DNA of 64,000 bases, taken from the NCBI GenBank assembly GCA_029202445.1, contig CP119321.1:1798001-1862000 (forward strand). The letters run 5' to 3'. Below the pieces are notes generated by a model, which was given only the letters and a program-made list of their open reading frames with translations, was not told where the DNA came from and searched no databases. This DNA comes from Candidatus Microbacterium phytovorans (GTDB lineage Bacteria; Actinomycetota; Actinomycetes; Actinomycetales; Microbacteriaceae). Below are positions 50,961 to 59,971 of the stretch, piece by piece. Each line of letters opens with the position of its first letter. The first letter of the stretch is position 1. The position numbers and the translations under genes are program-made.

Positions 50961-53938
50961 CTCTCCGACCCGGACCGCTGCGTGCGGCCGCGGCGCTCGC
51001 CGTCGGCTTCATCGTCGTCCGGGTCGTCTACCGCGTGCTCTTCCACGGGGTCGACGGCGACGGCATCCTCCTGCTGGATCTCCCCGCATACCGGATGCCG
51101 CCCCCGCTCGCCCATGTCGAGCTGCTCGGGCCCGTGACTACCGGCGGCCTCGCATCGGCCGCCCTGTCGGCCGTGCCGATCGCGGCGGTGATCCTCGCGT
51201 TCGGGCTGCTCAACGCTCTCGTCGACCTGCCGCGACTGCTCGCCCGCGGGGCACGATCCGGCCCTTTCCACGGGCTCGCGCGCGCCCTCGCCGTCGCGTG
51301 GGCGACGCTGCCGGCCCTGGTCGACGGTGTGCGCGCGGTGCGCTTCGCGCAGCGGTTGCGCGGCGACCGAGGAGGGCTGCGCGTGCTGTCGCCCGTACTG
51401 GAGCGGACCATCGAGCGAGCGACGGCCCTCGCCGCCGCCCTCGAACTGCGCGGTTACGCGGGGCGCGGGCTCGACGGCGAGTGCGCGCACCCCGTGGTCG
51501 TGCGGGATGCCGCCGCCGGCTTCGCCGACCGCACCGTCCTCACGATGCCCGAGCTCACCCTGTCCCCCGGCGAACTCGTCGCCCTCGCGGGGGCGACGGG
51601 CGCCGGGAAGTCGACGCTGCTGCGCACCCTCAGCGGACTGCACACGCACGTCGACGGCGGCTGGACGAGCGGGACGATCGATGTGGTGGGGCTCGATCGA
51701 CGGGCGACTCCGCCGCGCGACACCTCGCGCACGGTCGGCGTCGTGCTCCAGCAGCCGAGGGAGTCGTTCGCCGCCGCCCGCGTCGACGAGGAGATCGGCC
51801 TCAGCCTCGAGCTGCGGGGCGTGGCGCCCGTTCTGCGCGCGGCGCGGGTGCGCGAGGTCGCCGAGCGGGTCGGCATCACCGACCTCCTCGACCGTCGCGT
51901 GCGCGACCTCTCCGCAGGGGAGGCGACCCTCGTGGCCATCGCGGCGGCGATCGTGGAGCATCCGATCCTGCTCCTCGTGGACGAGCCGCTCGCCGACCTC
52001 GATCACGCGACGAGGGCACGCATCGTCGCGCTCCTGGGAGCTCTCGCGCACGATGCGGGCATGTGCGTCGTCGTCGCCGAGCACCGGATCGACGCCCTGG
52101 CGGACGTCGCCGACCGTCTCCTGGCCGCGGAAGGTGCCGGTGTCTTCGAGAGTGCCGGTGTGGTCGAGAGCGCCGGTGTCGTCGAGAGTGCGAGGGCCGT
52201 CGAGAGTGCGGGTGTCGAGACGGCGACCGCGGGCGAGCGGCGACCCGTGGCTCTCCGGAACGCTGACGGAGCAGCCGGCACACCGACGCCCGCCGTCGCG
52301 CTCCGGGCGGATGCCGTCACCGTGCGCCACGGCGAGCGGGTCGCGGTCGACGCCGCCGCGATCGCCCTGCGTGCCGGCGAGCGCGTTGCGCTCACGGGAT
52401 CCAACGGCGCGGGCAAGTCCAGTCTGCTCGTGGCCCTCGCCACCGGCACCGGCGGCGCCCCCGCGCCCGGGCGCCGCGTGTCGCTCGTCCCCGACGCCTC
52501 GGACGATCTCTTCGTGCGAGACACGGTCGCGGCCGAGTGCCGGCGGGCGGACCGGCGGGCCTCCGCCGCGCCCGGAACGACCCTCGCGCGCTTCGCCCGC
52601 CTCCTCGAGCGGGCCGAACGGTCACCCGGCCAGGCCACCACCGAGCACACGACCGGTCAGGCGACCGAGTGGGCGGCACTCGACGCGTGGGGCGGACGGC
52701 ATCCGCGCGATCTGTCGGCGGGTGAGCGGCGCTGCCTCGCGATCGCGCTGCAGACGGCCGACCGTCCGGCGGTGCTGCTGGTCGACGAGCCCACGAGAGG
52801 CCTCGACCCGCATGCCCGCGACCTCGTGCGGCGCGCGCTGGAGGCGCAGGCCGACGCGGGCACCGCGGTGCTCGTCGCGACCCACGATGCCGCGTTCGCC
52901 GCTGCGCTGGCCGATCGCATCCTTCATATGCACAACGGGCTGCTGACCGCCGACACGCAGACCACCACACGCATCCCGGCCCCGTCCGCTGCCGCGCCCT
53001 TCGCCACACGCGCCCCGTCCCCCGCCAGCGCCACGCGCGCCCCCGCACCGCTCGCCGCCACGCGCGCCCCCGCACCGCTCGCCGCCACGCGCTCGACCCC
53101 TGACGCCCCGACGGCCTCCGGAGCTGCGTCCCACCGACGTGTGTCGTGGCGCACGGTGGCTCTCACGGTCGGTCAGGTGGCCGCGATCGCCGCCTTCGCG
53201 TGGCCGCTCGCGGCGGCGGCCGTACCGGCGCAAGCCCAGGATGCCGTTCCCGTCATCGCCCTGTCGCTGGCGCCGTTGGCCATCGTCGTGGTGCTCGCCG
53301 CACTCGACGCCTCGGTGCGCTCGGCGCACACGCTGGCTCTCCTGGCCGTGCTCGCCGCGATCGGGGCCGCGGTGCGGATCGCGAGCACGGGCGTCGGCGG
53401 CGTCGAGGCGCTCTTCGTCCTCCTGATCCTCGCCGGTCGCGCCCTGGGCCCGCGATTCGGGCTGCTGCTGGGCGCCGCCTCGATCGCGCTGTCGGCGCTC
53501 CTGTGGGGCGGGGTCGGCCCGTGGCTCCCGTTCCAGATGTTCGCGTGCGGCTGGGTGGCCGCGGGGGCGGGACTGCTGCCTCGGCGCCTGCGCGGGGCGG
53601 CGGAGATCGTCGTGCTGTGCGTCTACGGCATCCTGGCGTCGTATCTGTTCGGCCTCGTCATGAACCTGTGGTTCTGGCCGTTCGCCGTCGGCGGCGACAC
53701 GAGCATCTCGTACGTGCCCGGCGGCCCGCTCGGCGAGAATCTGGGCAACTTCCTCGTCTACACGCTCGTGACGTCGACGGCCACGTGGGACACGCTGCGC
53801 GCCGTGACGACGGTCGTCGGCATCGCGCTCGTGGGGCGCGCCGTGCTCGCGTCATTGCGGCGCGCGAAGCCCGTCGCCACCCCCGCTTCACCGACGCGCG
53901 CGAGCCGGGTACCGTTGCCGGCGGAGGCCTCATGCTGA
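50957..53938 (+). CDS. Single-chain ECF transporter (EcfT + two ATPases + S component)
   Basis: A 993-aa fusion. Residues ~1-170: EcfT-like membrane part with the coupling helix VLERTIERATALAAALELRG. ATPase 1 (~176-395): Walker A GATGAGKST (~212), signature LSAGEATLVAIA (~317), Walker B LLLVDEPLADLDH (~337), H-loop VVAEHRID. A repetitive linker (~395-445) follows, then ATPase 2 (~446-665): Walker A GSNGAGKSS (~480), LSAGERRCLAIAL (~585), VLLVDEPTRGLDPH (~605). A second repetitive linker (TRAPAPLAA units) leads to a six-helix S component (~732-970). All parts of a vitamin/metal ECF importer are thus in one chain. Substrate unknown; the coupled lipoprotein and nearby metH make cobalamin one hypothesis. 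Confidence 0.9.
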   Translation: MTLRPGPLRAAAALAVGFIVVRVVYRVLFHGVDGDGILLLDLPAYRMPPPLAHVELLGPVTTGGLASAALSAVPIAAVILAFGLLNALVDLPRLLARGARSGPFHGLARALAVAWATLPALVDGVRAVRFAQRLRGDRGGLRVLSPVLERTIERATALAAALELRGYAGRGLDGECAHPVVVRDAAAGFADRTVLTMPELTLSPGELVALAGATGAGKSTLLRTLSGLHTHVDGGWTSGTIDVVGLDRRATPPRDTSRTVGVVLQQPRESFAAARVDEEIGLSLELRGVAPVLRAARVREVAERVGITDLLDRRVRDLSAGEATLVAIAAAIVEHPILLLVDEPLADLDHATRARIVALLGALAHDAGMCVVVAEHRIDALADVADRLLAAEGAGVFESAGVVESAGVVESARAVESAGVETATAGERRPVALRNADGAAGTPTPAVALRADAVTVRHGERVAVDAAAIALRAGERVALTGSNGAGKSSLLVALATGTGGAPAPGRRVSLVPDASDDLFVRDTVAAECRRADRRASAAPGTTLARFARLLERAERSPGQATTEHTTGQATEWAALDAWGGRHPRDLSAGERRCLAIALQTADRPAVLLVDEPTRGLDPHARDLVRRALEAQADAGTAVLVATHDAAFAAALADRILHMHNGLLTADTQTTTRIPAPSAAAPFATRAPSPASATRAPAPLAATRAPAPLAATRSTPDAPTASGAASHRRVSWRTVALTVGQVAAIAAFAWPLAAAAVPAQAQDAVPVIALSLAPLAIVVVLAALDASVRSAHTLALLAVLAAIGAAVRIASTGVGGVEALFVLLILAGRALGPRFGLLLGAASIALSALLWGGVGPWLPFQMFACGWVAAGAGLLPRRLRGAAEIVVLCVYGILASYLFGLVMNLWFWPFAVGGDTSISYVPGGPLGENLGNFLVYTLVTSTATWDTLRAVTTVVGIALVGRAVLASLRRAKPVATPASPTRASRVPLPAEASC

Positions 53939-54339
53939 TCGTCGGATCGATCGTCATCCGCGTGGACGACCTCGACGCCCAGGTCGCGTTTTGGACGCGG
54001 GCCCTCGACTACGCCGTGCGGGAACCCGCCGCACCCGACTTCGCACTGCTGCGGCCTCGAAGCGGCACCGGTCCCTCCGTCTCACTCGACGCCGTGCCCG
54101 CGCCGCGGGTCGTCCCGCCACGGGTCCACCTCGACCTGTACGCCGACGACCAGGCCGCCGAGGTCGAGCGGCTCATCGACCTCGGTGCGCGGGTGGTGCC
54201 GTGGGACAAACGGCCCGACGACGCGGACTACATCATCATGGAAGACCCCGAGGGCGTGCGGTTCTGCGTCATCGACGCGGGCGACTGGACGGGCTGGGCC
54301 GCCCACCGTCCCGACCACTCCGCGTCACGCCGCGACTGA
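53932..54339 (+). CDS. VOC/glyoxalase-like protein
   Basis: A 135-aa single VOC module. Layout: VGSIVIRVDDLDAQVAFWTR, RVHLDLYADDQAAEVERLID, LGARVVPWDKRPDDADYIIM and EDPEGVRFCVID. One module alone usually dimerises to make a metal-binding or ligand-binding site. Its substrate is unknown; members include bleomycin-resistance-like and glyoxalase-like proteins. It starts 7 nt inside the ECF transporter gene, so it may be co-translated with it. Confidence 0.88.
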   Translation: MLIVGSIVIRVDDLDAQVAFWTRALDYAVREPAAPDFALLRPRSGTGPSVSLDAVPAPRVVPPRVHLDLYADDQAAEVERLIDLGARVVPWDKRPDDADYIIMEDPEGVRFCVIDAGDWTGWAAHRPDHSASRRD

Positions 54340-54382
54340 GGCGGCCCCGTCCGTCGCCGCGGCGTGGGAAGCTGGAGTCGTC

Positions 54383-54784
54383 ATGAAGATCAGGACCTCC
54401 TCCGACTGGCGCGACGCGCTCCCGTTCGACACACCGCTGCGCGCCGAGGATGCCGTTCCCGGCGAGCCCACCCGCTGCGCCACCTGCGGGCCCGGCTCGG
54501 AACTGCACGAGCGCGAAGACCTGTGGGTCGTGAAGCACCGGCATCCCAACAACCCGGCGGGGTTCGTCCGGTTCTACTGCCTCGAGCACCGCCCTGTCGT
54601 CGCGCCCCGGCCCGAGCCCGCTCCGGCCAAAGCCCCCCGCCCGCGCCGCGCGCCGAGCTCGTCGTCGTCGACGCGCGTCGCCGCCCCGACGATCCCCGAG
54701 CGGCCGGCGGTGTTCTGTCCCGACTGTTTCGTCGAAGTGCCCGCGACGGGTGTCTGCGGCATGTGCGGCCAGCGCGTGAGCTGA
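54383..54784 (+). CDS. Zinc-ribbon-like hypothetical protein
   Basis: A 133-aa cytosolic protein with an N-terminal Cys pair (PTRCATCGPGSELHERED, with YCLEHRP later) and a C-terminal C-x2-C ... C-x2-C knuckle (FCPDCFVEVPATGVCGMCGQ). The Pro/Ala/Ser-rich middle is a linker. Two separate zinc sites are likely. Function unknown, perhaps nucleic-acid or ribosome binding. It lies between the VOC and GNAT genes on the same strand. Confidence 0.75.
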   Translation: MKIRTSSDWRDALPFDTPLRAEDAVPGEPTRCATCGPGSELHEREDLWVVKHRHPNNPAGFVRFYCLEHRPVVAPRPEPAPAKAPRPRRAPSSSSSTRVAAPTIPERPAVFCPDCFVEVPATGVCGMCGQRVS

Positions 54785-54799
54785 CCGTACGCTCGATGT

Positions 54800-55243
54800 A
54801 TGGCATCCGCCCCCGCCGCTAGCGGCTACGAGTTCTCCTCCGACCCGGCACGCATCGACCGTGACCGGGTGCACGGCTGGCTGAGCGACGATGCGTATTG
54901 GGCGCGCGGACGCACGCGAGAGGTGCAGGATGCCGCGATCGACGCGTCACACAACTTCGGCATCTACGACGAAGACGGAGTGCAGGTCGCCTACGGCCGC
55001 GTCGTGACCGACGGCGTCCTGTTCGCGTGGCTCTGCGACGTGTACGTCGCGCCGAGCGTGCGCGGTCGCGGCCTCGGCAGCCGGCTCGTGGCGGGGATCG
55101 TCGCGGAGTTGGACGCCCTCGGCATCCGTCGCACCCTCCTCGCGACGGCCGACGCGCAGGAGGTCTACCGGCCCTGGGGTTTCGACGAGCTGTCAGGCGA
55201 CCTCGCCTGGATGGCGCGCATCGCGTCGACGCCGCAAGGCTAG
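54800..55243 (+). CDS. GNAT family N-acetyltransferase
   Basis: A 147-aa acetyltransferase. The acetyl-CoA motif is VYVAPSVRGRGLGSRLVAGI (R-x-x-G-x-G at 91-96). The layout starts WLSDDAYWARGRTREVQD and ends YRPWGFDELSGDLAWM, as in small GNATs acting on amines or amino acids. Substrate unknown. The start codon is 6 nt after a TACGCT box (54788-54793). Its stop overlaps the tail of metH by 4 nt, head-on. Confidence 0.92.
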   Translation: MASAPAASGYEFSSDPARIDRDRVHGWLSDDAYWARGRTREVQDAAIDASHNFGIYDEDGVQVAYGRVVTDGVLFAWLCDVYVAPSVRGRGLGSRLVAGIVAELDALGIRRTLLATADAQEVYRPWGFDELSGDLAWMARIASTPQG

Positions 55244-58200
55244 ACGGAGAAGTACTTCGCCTCGGGGTGGTGGAAGACGAACGCGTCGGTCGACTGCTCG
55301 GGGTGCAGCTGCAGCTCCTCGCTGAGCTCGACGCCCATCCGCTCGGGACGCAGCAGCTCGACGAACTTCCGGCGGTCCTCCATGTCGGGGCACGCCGGGT
55401 AGCCGAGGGAGAACCGCGCGCCGCGGTAGTCGAGCTTGAACAGTCCCGCCGTGTCGGCCGGGTCCTCCGCGGCGAAGCCCAGCTCGGCGCGGATGCGGGC
55501 GTGCCAGAACTCGGCGAGCGCCTCGGTCAACTGCATCACGAGGCCGTTGAGCTCGTAGTAGTCCCGGTACCGGTCCTCCGCGAACAGCTTCGCGGTGACC
55601 TGGTCGATGCGGGCACCCGCCGTGACCAGCTGCACCGGCAGCACGTCGACGACGCCGGTGTCGCGCGCACGCACGAAGTCGGCCAGGCACAGGTGCCGAT
55701 CGCGGCGCTGGCGCGGGAACGAGAACCGCAGCCGGTCGGTACCGACGGGACCGCCCGAACCTCCGTCGGGCGCGAGGAGCCCGGCCGGTCCGACGAGCCC
55801 GCGCGGATCGTCGCCGTGGTGGAGCACGACGAGGTCGTCGCCCTCCGAGACCACGGGGAAGTAGCCGTAGGCGACCGAGGCGTCGAGCATCCCCTCGCCG
55901 AGGATCCGGTCGAGCCAGTACCGCAACCGCGGGCGCCCCTCGGTCTCCACGAGCTGCTCGTAGGACAGTCCGTCGTCGCCGCGGCCCGGCTTGAGCCCCC
56001 ACTGCCCCATGAAGGTCGCGCGCTCGTCGAGGAACGCGGCGTAGTCGGCGAGGGCGACACCCCGCACGATCCGCGTCCCCCAGAACGGCGGCGCGGGCAC
56101 GGCGTTGTCGGATGCCACATCCGACCGCGCCGGCATGGCCTCCGGCTCGGTGAGAGTGAGGAGCGAGCCTTCGCGATGGATGCGCTTCTTGAGCGGCGGG
56201 AGGCCGACGGCATCCGGGGACTCCCCCCGCGCCACGCGCACGAGCGGCTCCATGAGGGCGAGGCCCTCGAACGCGTCCTTCGCGTAGCGCACCTCGCCGT
56301 CGAAGAGGCCCGCGAGGTCGTCCTCGACGTACGCGCGGGTGAGCGCCGCGCCGCCCAGCAGCACAGGCCAGCGCCCCGCGAGGCCCCGGGACTGGAGTTC
56401 CTCGAGGTTCTCCTTCATGACGACCGTCGACTTCACGAGGAGGCCCGACATGCCGATGACGTCGGCGTCATGCTCTTCGGCCGCCGCGATGATGTCGGCG
56501 ATCGGCTGCTTGATGCCGAGATTGACCACGTCGTACCCGTTGTTGGTGAGGATGATGTCGACGAGGTTCTTCCCGATGTCGTGCACATCGCCGCGCACCG
56601 TCGCCAGCACGATCCGCCCCTTCCCCGACGCGGACGTCTTCTCCATGTGGGGTTCGAGCAGGGCGACGGCCGTCTTCATGACCTCGGCGGACTGCAGCAC
56701 GAACGGGAGCTGCATCTGGCCCGAGCCGAAACGCTCCCCGACGACCTTCATCCCCTCCAGGAGGTGGTCGTTGATGATCTGGAGCGGCGTGAGCGCGGGG
56801 GTGTCGGGGCTGCCGGCGCGGGCGAGGTCGAGGTCGGCCTCCAGTCCCTTCAGCTCGCCGTCGATGATGCGTCGCTGCAGCCGCTCGCCCACGGGCAGGG
56901 CGGCGAGCTCGGCAGCCCGCTGGTCGCGCAGCGCCGCGGTGTCGACGCCGGCGAACATGTCGAGCATGACCGCGAGGGGGTCGTAGACGAGGTTGCCCTC
57001 CTCGTCGTACCGACGGCGGTCCCACACGAGGTCGAGTGCCACCTGGCGGCGGTCGTCGGGAATCGAGGCGAGCGGAACGATCTTGGCGGCGTCGATGATC
57101 CCCGAGTCCAGGCCCGCCTGCGTCGCCTCGTGGAGGAACACCGAGTTGAGCACGGAGCGAGCCGCCGGGTTCAGGCCGAACGACACGTTGGAGACGCCGA
57201 GCGTCGTGTGGATGCCGGGGTACTTCGCGACGAGGCGCCGGATGGCCTCGATCGTCTCGATCGCGTCGCGGCGCGTCTCCTCCTGTCCCGTCGCGATGGG
57301 GAACGTGAGGCAGTCCACGATGATGTCCTCGACCCGCATGCCCCACTCGCCCACGAGCGCGTCGACGAGGCGTGAGGCGATCCGGAGCTTGTCGTCCGCC
57401 GTCCGCGCCTGACCCTGTTCGTCGATCGTGAGGGCGATGACCGCGGTGCCGTGCTCCTTCACGAGCGGCATGATCCGGCCGAAGCGCGACGAGGAATCGT
57501 CGCCGTCCTCGTAGTTGACGGAGTTGACGACGGGACGGCCGCCGATGAGTTCCAGTCCCGCCGCGATCACGGCCGGCTCGGTCGAGTCGATGACCAGCGG
57601 CAGGGTGGATGCCGACGCGAAGCGCGACACGACCTCGCGGACGTCGGCGACGCCGTCGCGGCCCACGTAGTCGACGCACACGTCGAGGAGGTGCGCGCCG
57701 ACGCGGATCTGGTTGCGGGCGATCTCGACGCAGTCGTCCCAGCGCCCCTCGAGCATCGCCCCACGGAAGGCCTTCGACCCGTTCGCGTTGGTGCGCTCGC
57801 CGATCGCGAGGTACGACGCGTCCTGCTGGAACGGCACGTGCTGGTACAGGGATGCCACGCCAGGCTCGACCGTGACCGTGCGAAGCGCGTCGGCTCGCGG
57901 GGCGCGCTCGTCGGAGGCACCGGTCTCGTGCGGCGGCGCGAGGCGCTCGACGACGGCGGCGAGGTGCTCGGGGGTCGTGCCGCAGCATCCCCCGACGAGT
58001 CCGATACCGAACTCCCGCACGAACTGCTCGTGCGCCGTGGCGAGCTCGGCGGGCGTCAGCGGGTAGTGCGCGCCGTCGGACGTGAGCACCGGGAGGCCCG
58101 CGTTCGGCATGCACGCGATCGTGACGCGCGAGTGCTTCGACAGGTGCCGCAGGTGCTCGCTCATCTCGGCCGGACCCGTCGCGCAGTTGAGCCCGATCGC

Positions 58201-58914
58201 ATCGACGTCCAGCGGCTCCAGGGCGGTGAGGGCCGCGCCGATCTCGGAGCCCATGAGCATCGTTCCGGTGGTCTCCACCGTGACCTCGACGAAGATCGGC
58301 AGGCGGATGCCACGGGCGACGATCGCCTGCTTGCAGCCGTTGACGGCCGCCTTGGTCTGCAGGAGGTCCTGCGAGGTCTCGATGAGGAAGGCGTCGGCTC
58401 CCCCGTCGATGAGCCCCTCGGCCTGGAGGGCGAACGTCTCCTTCAGGTGCGCGTAGGTCGTGTGCCCGAGCGAGGGGAGCTTCGTCCCCGGCCCCATCGA
58501 CCCGAGCACCCAGCGCATCCGTCCGTCGCGGGCCTCCGCGGCCTCGACCCGCTCCCGTGCGATGCGGGCGCCCGCTTCGGCGAGCTCGTGGATGCGGTCG
58601 TCGATCGCGTAGTCGGAGAGGTTCGACCAGTTCGCCCCGAAGGTGTTCGTCTCGATCGCGTCGATCCCGACGGCAAGGTAGTCGTCGTGGATGCGCGCGA
58701 TGAGGTCGGGGCGCGACACGTTGAGGATCTCGTTGCATCCCTCGAGCTGCCGGTAGTCGTCGAGGGTCGGCTCGTACCGCTGGAGCATCGTTCCCATCGC
58801 CCCGTCGGCGATGACGACGCGCGCGGCGAGCGCGTCGAGGAGAGCCTGCGACCGAGCGGGCCTGTCCACTGCTCCGATGTCGAGCGGGTGGCGAAGCGGG
58901 GTGGTCGAGGTCAC
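55240..58914 (-). CDS. metH: Cobalamin-dependent methionine synthase
   Basis: A 1,224-aa MetH that methylates homocysteine with methyl-THF using B12. Domains in order: Hcy-binding (VVIADGAMGTMLQRY near the N-terminus; zinc Cys in GLNCATGP and GGCCGTTPEHL), pterin-binding (AIGERTNANGSKAFRGAMLE), B12-binding with the cobalt-ligand His in GDVHDIGKNLVDIIL (~775), and the SAM activation domain up to EQSTDAFVFHHPEAKYFSV. Full length; no domain is missing. GTG 58914 is chosen over 58944 because GAGAAT lies 6 nt upstream. No B12 riboswitch precedes it. Confidence 0.97.
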   Translation of the reverse strand: MTSTTPLRHPLDIGAVDRPARSQALLDALAARVVIADGAMGTMLQRYEPTLDDYRQLEGCNEILNVSRPDLIARIHDDYLAVGIDAIETNTFGANWSNLSDYAIDDRIHELAEAGARIARERVEAAEARDGRMRWVLGSMGPGTKLPSLGHTTYAHLKETFALQAEGLIDGGADAFLIETSQDLLQTKAAVNGCKQAIVARGIRLPIFVEVTVETTGTMLMGSEIGAALTALEPLDVDAIGLNCATGPAEMSEHLRHLSKHSRVTIACMPNAGLPVLTSDGAHYPLTPAELATAHEQFVREFGIGLVGGCCGTTPEHLAAVVERLAPPHETGASDERAPRADALRTVTVEPGVASLYQHVPFQQDASYLAIGERTNANGSKAFRGAMLEGRWDDCVEIARNQIRVGAHLLDVCVDYVGRDGVADVREVVSRFASASTLPLVIDSTEPAVIAAGLELIGGRPVVNSVNYEDGDDSSSRFGRIMPLVKEHGTAVIALTIDEQGQARTADDKLRIASRLVDALVGEWGMRVEDIIVDCLTFPIATGQEETRRDAIETIEAIRRLVAKYPGIHTTLGVSNVSFGLNPAARSVLNSVFLHEATQAGLDSGIIDAAKIVPLASIPDDRRQVALDLVWDRRRYDEEGNLVYDPLAVMLDMFAGVDTAALRDQRAAELAALPVGERLQRRIIDGELKGLEADLDLARAGSPDTPALTPLQIINDHLLEGMKVVGERFGSGQMQLPFVLQSAEVMKTAVALLEPHMEKTSASGKGRIVLATVRGDVHDIGKNLVDIILTNNGYDVVNLGIKQPIADIIAAAEEHDADVIGMSGLLVKSTVVMKENLEELQSRGLAGRWPVLLGGAALTRAYVEDDLAGLFDGEVRYAKDAFEGLALMEPLVRVARGESPDAVGLPPLKKRIHREGSLLTLTEPEAMPARSDVASDNAVPAPPFWGTRIVRGVALADYAAFLDERATFMGQWGLKPGRGDDGLSYEQLVETEGRPRLRYWLDRILGEGMLDASVAYGYFPVVSEGDDLVVLHHGDDPRGLVGPAGLLAPDGGSGGPVGTDRLRFSFPRQRRDRHLCLADFVRARDTGVVDVLPVQLVTAGARIDQVTAKLFAEDRYRDYYELNGLVMQLTEALAEFWHARIRAELGFAAEDPADTAGLFKLDYRGARFSLGYPACPDMEDRRKFVELLRPERMGVELSEELQLHPEQSTDAFVFHHPEAKYFSV

Positions 58915-58989
58915 CGGCCGATTCTCCCACGCGGGCGCGCGCACCCGGCGCGGGAAGACGCCGGATGTCAGCGGGATCTCAGCGGGATG

Positions 58990-59970
58990 TCAGCGGGAGC
59001 GGCGGGCCTTGAGGTAGCCGTCGATGCTGTCCCAGATCGCGATCGCGGCGATGCCGAATCCCGTGAGGACCAACAGGATGCCGTAGACCTTGTCGGCATC
59101 CGGCTCCCGGATCACGGCCTGCCAGAACTCGGGGTTGAGCAGCATCCCCTGGGACAGCAGCCACAGCGCCGGAAGCAGGAACGCGAGGTTCAGCACCACG
59201 TTGACCGCCGCGAGCGCCGGCGTCCAGCGGCGTCGTGCGTGGAGGACGACCTGGAAGCCGACCTCGACCGCCATCAGCAGCAGCAGACCCCCGAGCCACC
59301 AGGGCGCGAGTGCGGGCGACAGGAACGGCATCCAGCTCCCGTCGAGGTAGACGAGACCGACGACCTGATCCCAGACGACGGCGGCGGCACCGACGACGAG
59401 GAACGCGATGCTCACGATCATGTCGGCGAACGTTGTGCCTGCCGCGTGGGGGTGAGGCAGGTCGTCGGGCGACCAGGAACGCCGGGCGGACGCCGTCGTC
59501 CGACGCGCGTCGTCGGAGCGCTCGAGAAGGGCGAACACGAGGGTCGTCCAGAAGGCCACGTGGACGACGACCGACACGGCCGTGCCGAGCGTCGTGCCGA
59601 CGATGCCCCCGACCGTCGCGCCGGCGAGGGTCTGCCCGAGGGCGACGCCGAAAGCCGCGAGCGGCACCACGATCCACAGCAGCAGCTTCAGGAGCCGCAG
59701 CCACTCGAGGTAGTACCGCGGGCCGATGAGCTGCAGGGGGCGGTCGGCGAGGCCCGCCGCCAGTGCGTCGGGGTCGCCGAGGGCCGTCAGCACCTCGCGC
59801 TCGGCGGCCTCGGGCGCCTCGCCGGCGGCGAGGCGGGCGTCGAGCTGATCGGCGATGGATGCGCCGAGCTCGGCTGCGACGTCGTCGCGCTGGGCCTCGG
59901 GGATCGTGCGGACGACCGCCTGGATGTAGCGGTCGCTGAGGCTCGTCGCCTCGGTGCGGGAATCGGTCAT
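58990..59970 (-). CDS. Membrane protein with permease-prefix (HAAS-like) domain
   Basis: A 326-aa protein. The N-terminal ~75 residues form a helical prefix domain (YIQAVVRTIPEAQRDDVAAE, then AAEREVLTALGDPDALAA), as found in HAAS/permease-prefix proteins paired with PadR regulators. About seven transmembrane helices follow. Function unknown; such pairs often respond to cell-envelope stress. It begins one base before the stop of the PadR gene and is co-transcribed with it. Confidence 0.87.
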   Translation of the reverse strand: MTDSRTEATSLSDRYIQAVVRTIPEAQRDDVAAELGASIADQLDARLAAGEAPEAAEREVLTALGDPDALAAGLADRPLQLIGPRYYLEWLRLLKLLLWIVVPLAAFGVALGQTLAGATVGGIVGTTLGTAVSVVVHVAFWTTLVFALLERSDDARRTTASARRSWSPDDLPHPHAAGTTFADMIVSIAFLVVGAAAVVWDQVVGLVYLDGSWMPFLSPALAPWWLGGLLLLMAVEVGFQVVLHARRRWTPALAAVNVVLNLAFLLPALWLLSQGMLLNPEFWQAVIREPDADKVYGILLVLTGFGIAAIAIWDSIDGYLKARRSR

Positions 59971-59971
59971 G

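Noticed and set aside
58915..58989. Cobalamin riboswitch before metH
   Set aside because: The gap is only ~75 bp, lacks a B12-box-like sequence, and metH appears leaderless (GAGAAT 6 nt before GTG).
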